Below are positions 14,277 through 23,191 of a stretch of DNA of 64,000 nucleotides, piece by piece. The notes under the pieces were generated by a model. It saw only the letters and a program-made list of their open reading frames with translations, searched no databases and was not told the DNA's origin. The DNA lies in contig JAIUOW010000002.1 of assembly GCA_020161775.1 (NCBI GenBank), positions 124,001 to 188,000 of the forward strand. Direction: 5' to 3'. Made by a program: the position numbers and the translations under genes. Origin of the DNA: Pseudomonadota bacterium (GTDB lineage Bacteria; Pseudomonadota; Gammaproteobacteria; Burkholderiales; Burkholderiaceae_C). Every line of letters starts with the position of its first letter. The first letter of the stretch is position 1.

Positions 14277-17200
14277 TCAGCCGGCGCGCCGCAGCCTGCC
14301 CGCCATCCGCTTGATGAAGTGCTCGATGTCGTCCAGGTAGGTGAACACCACCGGCACCACCAGCAGGCTCAGCACGGTGGAGGTGATGAGCCCGCCGATG
14401 ACCGCGACCGCCATCGGGCTGCGAAAGCTCGGGTCTGCCGCGCCCCAGCCGATGGCAATGGGCAGCATGCCCGCGCCCATGGCGATGGTGGTCATGATGA
14501 TGGGCCGGGCGCGCTTGTGGCAGGCGTCAACCAGCGCGTCCCAGCGCGTCATGCCCTGGTCCCTTCGGGCCACGATGGCGTACTCCACCAGCAGGATCGA
14601 GTTCTTCGTCGCCACGCCCATCAGCATGATCAGGCCAATGAGTGACGGCATGGAAAAGCTCTTTTGCGCGATGAGCAGGCCGACGAACGCGCCGCCCAGC
14701 GCCAGCGGCAGCGCGCACAGGATGGTGACCGGGTGCAGGAAATCCTTGAACAGCAGCACCAGCACGATGTAGATGCACAGCACGCCGGTCAGCATGGCCA
14801 GGCCGAAGCTCGCAAACAGCTCGCCCATCACTTCCGCGTCGCCGATCTCCACCACGCGCACACCGGCGGGCAGGTTCTTTATCGCGGGCAGCTCCTGCAC
14901 CGCGGCGGCCACGTCGCCCAGCGGCAGACCCGACAGCTCGATCTCGAAATTGATGTTGCGTGAGCGGTCGTAGCGGTCGATCACGGCCGGCCCGCCGGTC
15001 AGCTCCAGCGTGGCCACCTGGCCCAGCATCACCGGCCCGCGCGTGCCGGGCACGGCCAGGCGCTCCAGCACGCCCAGGTCCTTGCGCGCATCGTCGGCCA
15101 GCTTGACCACGATGGGCACCTGGCGTTGCGACAGGTTGAGCTTGGACAGGCTCACGTCATAGTCGCCCTGGGTGGCAATGCGCAGCGTCTCGCCAATGGC
15201 GGCGCTGGTCACGCCCAGGTCGGCGGCCCGGGCAAAGTCGGGCCGCACCGCGATCTCGGGGCGGATCAGGCTGGCGGTGGAGGCCACGCTGCCCAGGCCG
15301 GGGATGGTGCGCAGGTCTTTCTCCACGGCCACGGCCGCAGCCTGCAACGCGTTGGGGTCTTCGCCCGTCAGCACCAGCACGTATTTTTCGCCCGAGCCAC
15401 CCAGGCCGACCTTGCTGCGCACGCCGGGCAATGGCTCCAGCGCCGCGCGGATCTGGTTTTCGATTCCCTGTTTGCGGGGCCGCTCGGCGCGTTCTGCCAG
15501 CAGGATGGTCAGCGTGGCCTTGCGCACCTCGGCCGCGCCGCTCATGGCAAACGGGTCGCCGCCAGCGCTGCCGCCGCCAATGGTGGTGTACACGCTCTTG
15601 ACGTGCTCCACCTTGCTGATCATGTCGCGCGCCTGCTCGGCGCTGGCCAGGGTTTGTGCCAGCGTGGAGCCGGGCGGCAGCTCCAGGTACACCTGCGTCT
15701 GCGAGTTGTCATCCGGCGGGATGAAGCCCGTGGGCAGCAGCGGGATCAGCGCGATGGAGCCAAAAAAGAACAGCGTGGCCATCACCATGGTGCTCAGGCG
15801 GTGCTTCATGCACCAGGTGGTCATGCGCAGGTAGGTCTTCATCCAGCCCGGCTCCTGGTGCGCCGTGACGATGGGCTTGAGGATGTAGGCCGCCATCATC
15901 GGCGTCAGCACCCGCGCCACCACCAGCGAAGCAAACACCGCCAGCGACGCCGTCCAGCCAAACTGCTTGAAGAACTTGCCCGCCACACCGCTCATGAAGG
16001 CCGTGGGCAAGAAAACCGCGATCAGCGTGAAGGTGGTGGCAATCACCGCCAGCCCGATTTCGTCGGCTGCTTCCATGGCGGCCTGGTACGGCGTCTTGCC
16101 CATGCGCAGGTGGCGCACGATGTTCTCCACCTCCACGATCGCGTCGTCCACCAGGATGCCGATCACCAGCGAAAGCGCCAACAGCGTCACCACGTTGATC
16201 GAAAACCCCAGCAGGTACATGCCCACGAAGGCGGGGATCACCGACATGGGCAGCGCCACGGCCGACACAAACGTGGCGCGCCAGTCGCGCAGAAACAGCC
16301 ACACCACCAGCACGGCCAGGATGGCGCCCTCGTACAGCAGCTTGAGCGAGCCGTCGTATTCCTCCTTCACCGGCGTCACGAAGTCAAACGCCTGCGTCAG
16401 CTCCACGTCGGGGTGCTGGGCTTTCAGCTCGTCCAGCGCCTTCAAGATGGCCGCGCCCACGGCCACTTCGCTTTCGCCCCGGCTGCGCGCCACCTCAAAG
16501 CCGACCACCGGCTTGCCATTGAGCAGGGCCGCCGCGCGTGGCTCGGCCACGGTGTCGCTCACGGTGGCCACATCGCTCAGCTTGATGGTGCGCCCGCTCT
16601 GCAGCACGATCTCCAGCGCGGCTACTTCCTGTGCGGTGCCCACGGTACCCAACGTGCGCACGGGTTGCTCGCCGGCGCCCAGGTCGGTGCGCCCGCCCGC
16701 GCTTTCGGTCTGCACCAGGCGCAGCTGGCGCGAAATGTCGGCGGCGGTTGCGCCCAGCGCCTGCAGCTTCTGCGCGTCCAGCGCCACCCGCACCTCACGC
16801 GTCACGCCGCCCACGCGGTTGACCGCGCCCACGCCCTTGACGGCCAGCAGCTTGCGCGCCACCGTGTGGTCCACGAACCAGCTCAGGGCTTCGTCGTCCA
16901 TCCGGGGATCGGAGCTCCCCTTTGGTGGGACGGATCGGATCGTGTACGCCAGCACCGGCTGGCCCGCCAGGTCCATCTTCTGCACGATGGGGTCGCGCAG
17001 GTCGGCCGGCAAATCGGCGCGCACGCGCTGCACCGCCGAGCGCACATCGTCCACCGCCTCCTGCACCGGCTTTTCCAGGCGGAATTCCACCGTCAGCGTG
17101 ACCACGCCGTCCTGCACCTTGGTGTAGATGTGCTTCAGGCCCTGCAGCGTGGCCACCGCGTTCTCCAGCTTGCGGGCCACGTCGTTTTCCAGCTGGCCGG

Positions 17201-17369
17201 GCGCCGCGCCGGGCAGCGACGCGGTGACGCTGATGGTGGGCAGATCGATGTCCGGGAAGTTCTGCACCTTCATGGCGTTGAACGACAGCAGACCCGCGAA
17301 GGTCAGCAGCACAAACAGCATGACCGCGGGAATCGGATTCCTGATCGACCAGGACGAGACGTTCATCAT
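14277..17369 (-). CDS. RND efflux pump, inner-membrane permease subunit
   Basis: The protein has 1030 residues, the normal size for AcrB/MexB/MdtB-type pumps. It has an N-terminal membrane helix, two large periplasmic loops and the proton-relay motif VDDAIVEVENI in the first half, with GVATKNSILLVEYA in the second. It exchanges protons for drugs or other amphiphilic compounds and works with the adaptor and outer-membrane factor encoded just upstream. The start overlaps the adaptor stop by four bases (a second Met follows immediately). Substrate range cannot be judged; the sequence is closest in style to the MuxB/MdtB branch. Confidence 0.93.
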   Translation of the reverse strand: MMNVSSWSIRNPIPAVMLFVLLTFAGLLSFNAMKVQNFPDIDLPTISVTASLPGAAPGQLENDVARKLENAVATLQGLKHIYTKVQDGVVTLTVEFRLEKPVQEAVDDVRSAVQRVRADLPADLRDPIVQKMDLAGQPVLAYTIRSVPPKGSSDPRMDDEALSWFVDHTVARKLLAVKGVGAVNRVGGVTREVRVALDAQKLQALGATAADISRQLRLVQTESAGGRTDLGAGEQPVRTLGTVGTAQEVAALEIVLQSGRTIKLSDVATVSDTVAEPRAAALLNGKPVVGFEVARSRGESEVAVGAAILKALDELKAQHPDVELTQAFDFVTPVKEEYDGSLKLLYEGAILAVLVVWLFLRDWRATFVSAVALPMSVIPAFVGMYLLGFSINVVTLLALSLVIGILVDDAIVEVENIVRHLRMGKTPYQAAMEAADEIGLAVIATTFTLIAVFLPTAFMSGVAGKFFKQFGWTASLAVFASLVVARVLTPMMAAYILKPIVTAHQEPGWMKTYLRMTTWCMKHRLSTMVMATLFFFGSIALIPLLPTGFIPPDDNSQTQVYLELPPGSTLAQTLASAEQARDMISKVEHVKSVYTTIGGGSAGGDPFAMSGAAEVRKATLTILLAERAERPRKQGIENQIRAALEPLPGVRSKVGLGGSGEKYVLVLTGEDPNALQAAAVAVEKDLRTIPGLGSVASTASLIRPEIAVRPDFARAADLGVTSAAIGETLRIATQGDYDVSLSKLNLSQRQVPIVVKLADDARKDLGVLERLAVPGTRGPVMLGQVATLELTGGPAVIDRYDRSRNINFEIELSGLPLGDVAAAVQELPAIKNLPAGVRVVEIGDAEVMGELFASFGLAMLTGVLCIYIVLVLLFKDFLHPVTILCALPLALGGAFVGLLIAQKSFSMPSLIGLIMLMGVATKNSILLVEYAIVARRDQGMTRWDALVDACHKRARPIIMTTIAMGAGMLPIAIGWGAADPSFRSPMAVAVIGGLITSTVLSLLVVPVVFTYLDDIEHFIKRMAGRLRRAG

Positions 17370-18484
17370 TTCGCCACCACCCGGACCAGGTCGCCGTCAT
17401 TCAGGAAGCCGCCGCCCGAGGCGACCAGCTTCGTGTCGGCCGCCAGGGTGCTGGTGATTTCCACGCGGTCGCCGGCCAGCCGGCCGGTCTGCACCTTGAG
17501 CTGGCTCACGCGGTTGTCGGGGTTGATGCGGTACACATAGCTGAAGCCGTCGCGCACCACCACGGCGGCCTGCGGCACAGTCAGCGCCGGCGTGGCGCCC
17601 AGTTCAAACTCACCGCGCGCAAACATCCCCGCCAGGGCGGGGCCGGTGTTGCCCGGCAGCGGCGACACATCGACATAGACCAGCGCATTGCGCGTCTGTG
17701 GATCCACCGTGGGGCCGATCATGCGCACGCGGCCTTCCAGTCGCGCGCCGCTGGCGGCAGTGACTTGCACCATCGTGCCCCTGGTCACACGGGCCAGCTC
17801 GGCCGAGGTGACTTCGGCGCGCCATTCCAGGCGGCCCTTGCGGATCATGCGAAACAGCTCGGTGCCTGCGCCCACCACCGCGCCCACCGTGGCGGTGCGC
17901 GCCGAGATGACGCCGTCGTCCGGCGCCAGCACGCTGGCCTGGTTCAGCCTGACCTGCTGCACCTGGGCCAGGGCGCGCGCGGCTTCCACCCGGGCCCTGG
18001 CGGTCTGTTCGGCGGTGAGGTACTGGTTGATCTGCGAAGCACTCAGCGCGCCGCTGGCCTGCAGGCCGCGCGCGCGTTCGGCATTGCCCGCGGCTTCCGC
18101 GGCGGTGGCTTCGGCCTCCATCAGGCTGGCGCGGGCCTGGGCGGCTTCGGCGCGTACGGTGTCGGCTGCAAAGGTGGCCAGAACGTCGCCCTTTTTCACG
18201 CGATCGCCCACGTTGACCCGCACCTCGGTCAGGCGCAGGCCGTTGGCTTCGGCGCCGATGCTGGCCTCCTGCCAGGCCATCAGGTTGCCGTTGGCAGCCA
18301 GCTTGACGGCCAGACGCACCTGCTGGGGCTGCACGGCGGTGACAGTCAGCGCGGGTTTGGGCGCGGCCTTGGCATCCTTGTCCTGCGCGGCCGAATGGCT
18401 GGCCCACAGGCCGACGCCACCGGCGGTCAGCAGGGCCAGGGCGAGCGGGGCGAGGGTGGCGGCGGAAGGTTTGAAGTTCTTCAT
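17366..18484 (-). CDS. RND efflux periplasmic adaptor subunit
   Basis: The protein has 372 residues. An N-terminal hydrophobic stretch (LAPLALALLTAGGVGLWAS) anchors or exports it. Then come the lipoyl-like half motifs typical of membrane-fusion proteins (EASIGAEANGLRLTEVRVNVGDRVKKGDVLATF), an alpha-helical hairpin (about residues 110-170) and a beta-barrel region with IRKGRLEWRAEV. It bridges the inner-membrane pump to the outer-membrane factor. It overlaps the permease gene by four bases and follows the outer-membrane factor gene by 14 bases, so all three form one operon. Confidence 0.92.
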   Translation of the reverse strand: MKNFKPSAATLAPLALALLTAGGVGLWASHSAAQDKDAKAAPKPALTVTAVQPQQVRLAVKLAANGNLMAWQEASIGAEANGLRLTEVRVNVGDRVKKGDVLATFAADTVRAEAAQARASLMEAEATAAEAAGNAERARGLQASGALSASQINQYLTAEQTARARVEAARALAQVQQVRLNQASVLAPDDGVISARTATVGAVVGAGTELFRMIRKGRLEWRAEVTSAELARVTRGTMVQVTAASGARLEGRVRMIGPTVDPQTRNALVYVDVSPLPGNTGPALAGMFARGEFELGATPALTVPQAAVVVRDGFSYVYRINPDNRVSQLKVQTGRLAGDRVEITSTLAADTKLVASGGGFLNDGDLVRVVAK

Positions 18485-18498
18485 GGTGTCGGGTCTGT

Positions 18499-19953
18499 TC
18501 AGGGCTTTTGTTCTGCAAGGGCGGATGCGGTGGGCGGCATCCAGCCGCCGCCTGCGGCGCGGTACAGCGCAATCCAGGCCGCCATGCGTTCACGCTGCAG
18601 GCCGACCAGGGCGGTTTCGGCCGCCAGCGCCGTGCGGCGCGCGTCCTCCAGCTCCACCAGGCTGGCCAGGCCGCCCTTGTAGCGGGCCTCGGTGCCGGTA
18701 AACGATGCGCGGTAGCCCTCGGCGGCCACGCGTGCGTCCTCGCTGCGCAGGGCGCTGCTGTCCAGTTGCACCAGCGCCTCTTCCACCTCGCGCACCGCCT
18801 GGCGTGCGCGGGCCTGGTACAGCGCCACGGCCTCGGTGTAGCGGGCCTGGGCCGCATCCACGTTGGCCGCGCGCCGCCCACCGTCAAACAGCGGCAGGGT
18901 CAGCGCCAGCGGGCCGATGGACCAGGTCTGGGCGTCGTTGCTTACGCCGCCGCTGCGCACGTTGCCGGCGGCCACCGAGCCCGATAGTGAGAGGCGCGGC
19001 AGGCGCTGGGCGCGCGTGCTGCCCACCTCGGCGCTGGCGGCAGCTACCTCGCGGCCGGCCTGGTACAGGTCGGGGCGTTGCATCAGGGCCTGGGCCGGGA
19101 TGCTGGCCACGCTGTGCAGGGCGGTGTGCGGAATCACCGCGGGCGTGGCGGCCAGCTTGCCACGCAGGCCGGGCTCGTCCAGCCCGGTCAGGGCGACCAG
19201 CACTTTCAGGTCCACCTCGCACTGGGCGCGCTGCTGCGTGGCCCGGGCGGAACCCTCGGCCGCGCTGGCGCGCGCCAGTGCGGCGCTGGCCGGCGCGGTA
19301 AAGCCGGCTTTGGCGCTCAGGTCGGCCAGGCGCGCGGTTTCGGCGCGGCTGGCGGCGTCGTTGCGGGCCACGGCCAGCTGCTTCTCACAGGTGCGCAGGC
19401 TGAAATACTGGTTGCCGGTCTCGGCCGCCACGGCCACCCGTGCCTCGTGCCACGACGCCTGCGCGCCTTCGAGCCGGGCCTGGGCCGCATCACCGGCGTA
19501 GCGGTTGGCACCAAACAGGTCAATCTCCCATGCGGTTTGCAGGCCGACCTGGGCCGAGCTGGCCGTGGTGCCGGGCAACTGCGTATTGCCACGCTGGGCG
19601 GTGGCCTGCGCGTCCAGCGTGGGCAGCAGTGCAGCGCTGGCTGCCACGCGGGTGGCGCGGGCCTGTTCGATGCGCGAGCGTGCCGAGGCCAGGGTGGGGC
19701 TGGCGCCCTGTGCGGCCTCGATCAGCTCCACCAGCAGCGGGTCGTTGAACTGGCGCCACCACTGCGTCAGCGTGGCCAGGTCGCCGTTGTGCGGCAGGGG
19801 TGGCAGAGTGTCGCCCGCGGGGCGGGGCGCGTGCCACTGGGCGGGTGCCAGGGCTTCAGCGCGTGCGGAGGGTGTGGGCACGGCACAACCCGAAAGGTTG
19901 GCTGCCAATGCCGTTGCAAGGCCTGCGGCAAGCAGGGTGCGGTGTGTCTTCAT
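18499..19953 (-). CDS. RND efflux outer-membrane lipoprotein, NodT family
   Basis: The protein has 484 residues from the ATG at 19953; a start 11 codons upstream lacks a signal-like N-terminus. The lipobox LSGC ends an Ala-rich signal peptide. The remainder has two OEP repeats with long coiled-coil helices (ALARASAAEGSARATQQRAQ), and motifs such as FGANRYAGDAAQARLEG and LPLFDGGRRAANVDAA typical of TolC/OprM-like factors. It forms the trimeric exit duct of the efflux pump encoded by the next two genes. It is the first gene of the operon; no strong promoter was recognised in the upstream gap. Confidence 0.92.
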   Translation of the reverse strand: MKTHRTLLAAGLATALAANLSGCAVPTPSARAEALAPAQWHAPRPAGDTLPPLPHNGDLATLTQWWRQFNDPLLVELIEAAQGASPTLASARSRIEQARATRVAASAALLPTLDAQATAQRGNTQLPGTTASSAQVGLQTAWEIDLFGANRYAGDAAQARLEGAQASWHEARVAVAAETGNQYFSLRTCEKQLAVARNDAASRAETARLADLSAKAGFTAPASAALARASAAEGSARATQQRAQCEVDLKVLVALTGLDEPGLRGKLAATPAVIPHTALHSVASIPAQALMQRPDLYQAGREVAAASAEVGSTRAQRLPRLSLSGSVAAGNVRSGGVSNDAQTWSIGPLALTLPLFDGGRRAANVDAAQARYTEAVALYQARARQAVREVEEALVQLDSSALRSEDARVAAEGYRASFTGTEARYKGGLASLVELEDARRTALAAETALVGLQRERMAAWIALYRAAGGGWMPPTASALAEQKP

Positions 19954-20050
19954 TGGTTCCTTCCCCAAGGGGAGCAAGCCTACCACTGCGGGATGGCGGG
20001 AATTGGCAGCAGTTGTAGCCGGGTACGGTTAGCTGTGTATTAGGGTGTTG

Positions 20051-20086
20051 TTGTTTGCGTTGTTTGCGTTGTTTGCGTTGTTTGCT
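20051..20086. repeat. 9-bp tandem repeat, four copies
   Basis: TTGTTTGCG occurs three times in a row, then once more as TTGTTTGCT, followed by a partial TTGTTGC. It lies about 100 bases before the efflux operon start codon. Copy-number change here could alter the promoter region of that operon. Confidence 0.85.
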
Positions 20087-20120
20087 TTGTTGCCCCGCGG
20101 GTTGGCGCTGACGGTGCCCG

Positions 20121-20325
20121 GCTCCGCGGCTGTCCCCCGGTCCGGGCTGCGCCCGGACCTCCTCCTTAATGCCGCTGCGCCGGGCACCATCACCACCAAC
20201 CCGCTACACCGTTGGAGTGCAACCGGTGGGCGTGCCACAACGGTGGCTGATCCTGTGGGCAGGGCGCTCTGCGCAGCGGCATAAAGGAGGAGCCGGGCGA
20301 AGCCCGGCGGGGGACAGCCGCGGAG
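20121..20325. repeat. paired inverted REP-like element
   Basis: The left arm (20121-20180) and the reverse complement of the right arm (20271-20325) share GCTCCGCGGCTGTCCCCC at the outer end and ATGCCGCTGCGC at the inner end, with a different hairpin in the middle of each: GGTCCGGGC-TGC-GCCCGGACC (9-bp stem) on the left and GCCGGGC-GAA-GCCCGGC (7-bp stem) on the right. About 90 bases of unique sequence separate them. This resembles a bacterial interspersed mosaic element or a small non-autonomous mobile element. No transposase is nearby. Confidence 0.7.
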
Positions 20326-20373
20326 CAGAGTGCCCTGCCCGCAGGATCCAGAAGCAACGCAGGCGTGAAAAGC

Positions 20374-23079
20374 CTAGCCGAACACAGCCTTCCACAACGC
20401 CAGTACAGCATCCCGCTCGGCCTGCAGCGCAGGCGGGTCCACCTGCGTGGGGGCTTCGTTCAGGCGTGCCTGGTGCTGCACGCGGCGCAGCTCGCGGTAG
20501 GCGCTGGCGGCGGCCGTGCCCACGCCGGGCGGCAACAGGCCGGCGGCCTCAGCCCGCTGCAGCAGGGCGATGTTGCCCACGTTGGGCACCAGCTCAGGGT
20601 GGGCGGCGGACTGCGACAGCACCAGAAACTGCACGCAGAACTCCACATCGACCATGCCGCCGGGGCTGTGCTTCACGTCAAACCGCTCGCCCTTCACCGG
20701 GTGGGCGCTGCGCACCTTGTCGCGCATGGCCATGATCTCGGCGCGCAGCGCGGCCGTGTCGCGTGGCGCGGTGATGACGGCCTGGCGCACGGCGTCAAAG
20801 CGCTCTTGCAGCGCCGGCTCGCCAATCACAAACCGCGCGCGCGTCATGGCCTGGTGCTCCCAGGTCCAGGCGGTGTTGCTGCCGCGTTGCTGCTGGTAAT
20901 TGGCGTAGGCGTCGAAGGTGGTGATCAGCAGACCTGAGTTGCCGTTGGGCCGCAGGGCGGTGTCGATTTCGAACAGGTCGCCCTCGGCGGTCTTCACCGT
21001 CAGCCAGTTGATGAGCTTGCGCACGAACGCGGCGTAGGCCTCGGGCGCGGCCTCGTCTTCGTCCTCATAGACGAACACGATGTCCAGGTCGCTGCCATAG
21101 CCCAGCTCCTTGCCGCCCAGCTTGCCGTAGCCGATGACGGCAAACTGCGGCTCGTCGCGGTGGCGGCTTTTCAGGCGTTGCCAGCACCAGTTGGCCGTCA
21201 CGCGCAGCAGCGTGTCGGCCAGCGCGCTCAGGTCGTCGGCCACCTCCTCGACGGTGATGCGGCCTTCCACGTCGCGCGCCAGCGTGCGGAACACTTCCGC
21301 GTGGTGGGCGCGGCGCAGCAGGTTCAGCAGGGCCTCGTCGTCGTCCTCGCCGGTGATCTGCAGTGACCGTCGGCGGGCTTCCATCTCGCGCTCGAAATCC
21401 GCCGCCACAAAACGCTCGGCCAGCATGGCGTCGCCCGCCAGCTCGTCGATCACGCCGGGGTGCTTGAGCAGGTAGCGTGCCGGCCACCGGGCTGCGCCCA
21501 GCATGCGCAGCAGCCGTTCGTGCACGGCGGGGCGCTCCAGCAACAGGGCCAGGTAGCTTTCACGGCGCAAGAGCGGTTCGATCCAGTCGGCAATGCGCAG
21601 GGCCGCGTCTTCGCTCACCCTGCCTTCGCGCAGCCACTGGGCGGTGCGCTGCACCAGCCGCGTCAGGCGGTTGCGGGCGTCCTCGCGCAGGGCCAGCACG
21701 CGCGGGTGGGTGCGCCACAGCGCCACGCGTTCACGGAATTTCTCGGGCAATGTCTCCAGCAGCGTGTCCAGGTCGGGCGCGCTGGCGTGGCCGTCGCGTG
21801 CGGCCTTGGGGCCGCCGCACTTGCCATTGGTGCATTCGCCCCCGCCGTTGCCCAGCAGCGTGTCGAATTCCTGCGCGACCAGCTCGCGGTGGGTGTCCAG
21901 TTCGCTCAGGAAGGCGCAGCAGTCGGCAAAGCCCATGGTCCGCGCGATCCATCCCAGGTCGTCGTCGCAGCCCGACAGCACATGGGTCTGCTGATCGTCC
22001 AGGTACTGGATGCGGTGCTCCACCCGCCGCAGGAATTCATACGCGGCCGACAGCGCATCGGCCGTGGCCTGCGGCATCAGCCCGGCGGCGGCCACGCGCT
22101 GCAGCGCGGCCTGCGTGGGCCGCGTGCGCAGTTCGGGGAACTGGCCGCCGCGCACCACCTGCAGCAGCTGCACGGTGAATTCGATCTCGCGGATGCCACC
22201 GCGCGACAGCTTGACGTCGTTGGCCCGCTCGGGCCGGCCCGCGCTGCGCTTGGCCGCGTGGTCGCGAATCTGCCGGTGCAGCACGCGCAGCGCATCAAAC
22301 ACGCTGTAGTCCAGGTAGCGGCGAAAGACAAACGGCAGCACCACCCCGCGCAGCGCCTGCGCCGAGCCGCTGTCCACGCAGGCGCGCGGCGCGATGATGC
22401 GGCTCTTGAGCCAGGCAAAGCGCTCCCACTCACGGCCCTGCACCTGGAAATACTCTTCCAGCGCACCCAGCGACACCACGGGCGGCCCTGAGTTGCCGTT
22501 GGGCCGCAGCGCCAGGTCCACGCGGAACACGAAGCCGTGTTCGGTGGTGTCGCCCACCAGGCCGTAGATGATGCGCACGGCCTTGCTGAAATACTCCTGG
22601 TTGGACACGGCATTGCGGCCCTGGCTGTTGCCCGCGGTCTCGCCATCGTGGTCGTAGAGGTAGATCAGGTCGATGTCGCTGGAGACATTGAGTTCGCGCG
22701 CGCCCAGCTTGCCCATGCCCACGACCCACAGCTCGGCGCGCTGCCCGTCGGGGCCGCGTGGCGCGCCGTGCAGCGCGTCCAGTTCGGCAAAGGCCTGGGT
22801 GCAGGCGATGTCCAGCGCGAATTCGGCCAGCTCGGTGACGGCGCGGGTGATGGTGGCCAGCGGCGCCTGCTCGTCGCAGTCGAGGCGGGCCAGCCGTTCC
22901 ATGACCAGCTGGCGCAGGATGCGCAGCGCGGTGCCGGTGTCGGGGGCGCGCTCGCGCACGGCGGCGTAGGCGGCGGCCAGCGTGGCATGAACGGGCGGCC
23001 CTTCGGGCAGCAGGGGCAGCCAGTCGGCGTAGCGGCGGCGCAGGCGCTGCACGAAACGCGAATGCGATGACAGCTGCAT
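20374..23079 (-). CDS. glnE: bifunctional glutamine synthetase adenylyltransferase / deadenylase
   Basis: The protein has 901 residues from the ATG at 23079, which has a strong GGGGAGG ribosome site; longer upstream frames are possible but would run into the divergent gene. It has two nucleotidyltransferase domains: the N-terminal deadenylylating one (VGMGKLGARELNVSSDIDL) and the C-terminal adenylylating one (GYGKLGGKELGYGSDLDIVF), each followed by its helical regulatory domain. It adenylylates glutamine synthetase when nitrogen is plentiful and removes AMP when nitrogen is short, under control of PII proteins. A short Cys/Gly-rich insert (NGKCGGPKAARDG) lies between the halves. Confidence 0.95.
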   Translation of the reverse strand: MQLSSHSRFVQRLRRRYADWLPLLPEGPPVHATLAAAYAAVRERAPDTGTALRILRQLVMERLARLDCDEQAPLATITRAVTELAEFALDIACTQAFAELDALHGAPRGPDGQRAELWVVGMGKLGARELNVSSDIDLIYLYDHDGETAGNSQGRNAVSNQEYFSKAVRIIYGLVGDTTEHGFVFRVDLALRPNGNSGPPVVSLGALEEYFQVQGREWERFAWLKSRIIAPRACVDSGSAQALRGVVLPFVFRRYLDYSVFDALRVLHRQIRDHAAKRSAGRPERANDVKLSRGGIREIEFTVQLLQVVRGGQFPELRTRPTQAALQRVAAAGLMPQATADALSAAYEFLRRVEHRIQYLDDQQTHVLSGCDDDLGWIARTMGFADCCAFLSELDTHRELVAQEFDTLLGNGGGECTNGKCGGPKAARDGHASAPDLDTLLETLPEKFRERVALWRTHPRVLALREDARNRLTRLVQRTAQWLREGRVSEDAALRIADWIEPLLRRESYLALLLERPAVHERLLRMLGAARWPARYLLKHPGVIDELAGDAMLAERFVAADFEREMEARRRSLQITGEDDDEALLNLLRRAHHAEVFRTLARDVEGRITVEEVADDLSALADTLLRVTANWCWQRLKSRHRDEPQFAVIGYGKLGGKELGYGSDLDIVFVYEDEDEAAPEAYAAFVRKLINWLTVKTAEGDLFEIDTALRPNGNSGLLITTFDAYANYQQQRGSNTAWTWEHQAMTRARFVIGEPALQERFDAVRQAVITAPRDTAALRAEIMAMRDKVRSAHPVKGERFDVKHSPGGMVDVEFCVQFLVLSQSAAHPELVPNVGNIALLQRAEAAGLLPPGVGTAAASAYRELRRVQHQARLNEAPTQVDPPALQAERDAVLALWKAVFG

Positions 23080-23191
23080 GCCACTGGCCTCCCCCGTGGG
23101 GGATGGGTCGCCGTTTAACAAAACTTCACTGTTGTGCATCGAACCCAACGAACCGCTGCCGGTCATAATTCCTGACACATCCACCTGTTCA

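Larger units (their letters stand above)
19954..20373. other. 420-base intergenic region rich in repeats
   Basis: No gene is visible between the efflux operon start and the glnE stop. The gap holds a 9-bp tandem repeat (20051-20086) and a pair of inverted 55-60-base arms (20121-20180 and 20271-20325), each with its own hairpin. Several short open frames cross it but none has protein-like composition. Both flanking genes are on the minus strand, so the element lies downstream of glnE and upstream of the efflux operon and may act as a terminator. Confidence 0.75.

Noticed and set aside
15126-17540. Open frame of about 800 codons on the plus strand, opposite the RND permease gene
   Set aside because: Antisense shadow of a well supported gene, with the same His/Gln/Arg-rich composition and no start signal.
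19954-20373. Short frames with Asn-Asn-Ala repeats in the gap after glnE
   Set aside because: They arise from the 9-bp tandem repeat and inverted arms; no start signal or conserved motif.
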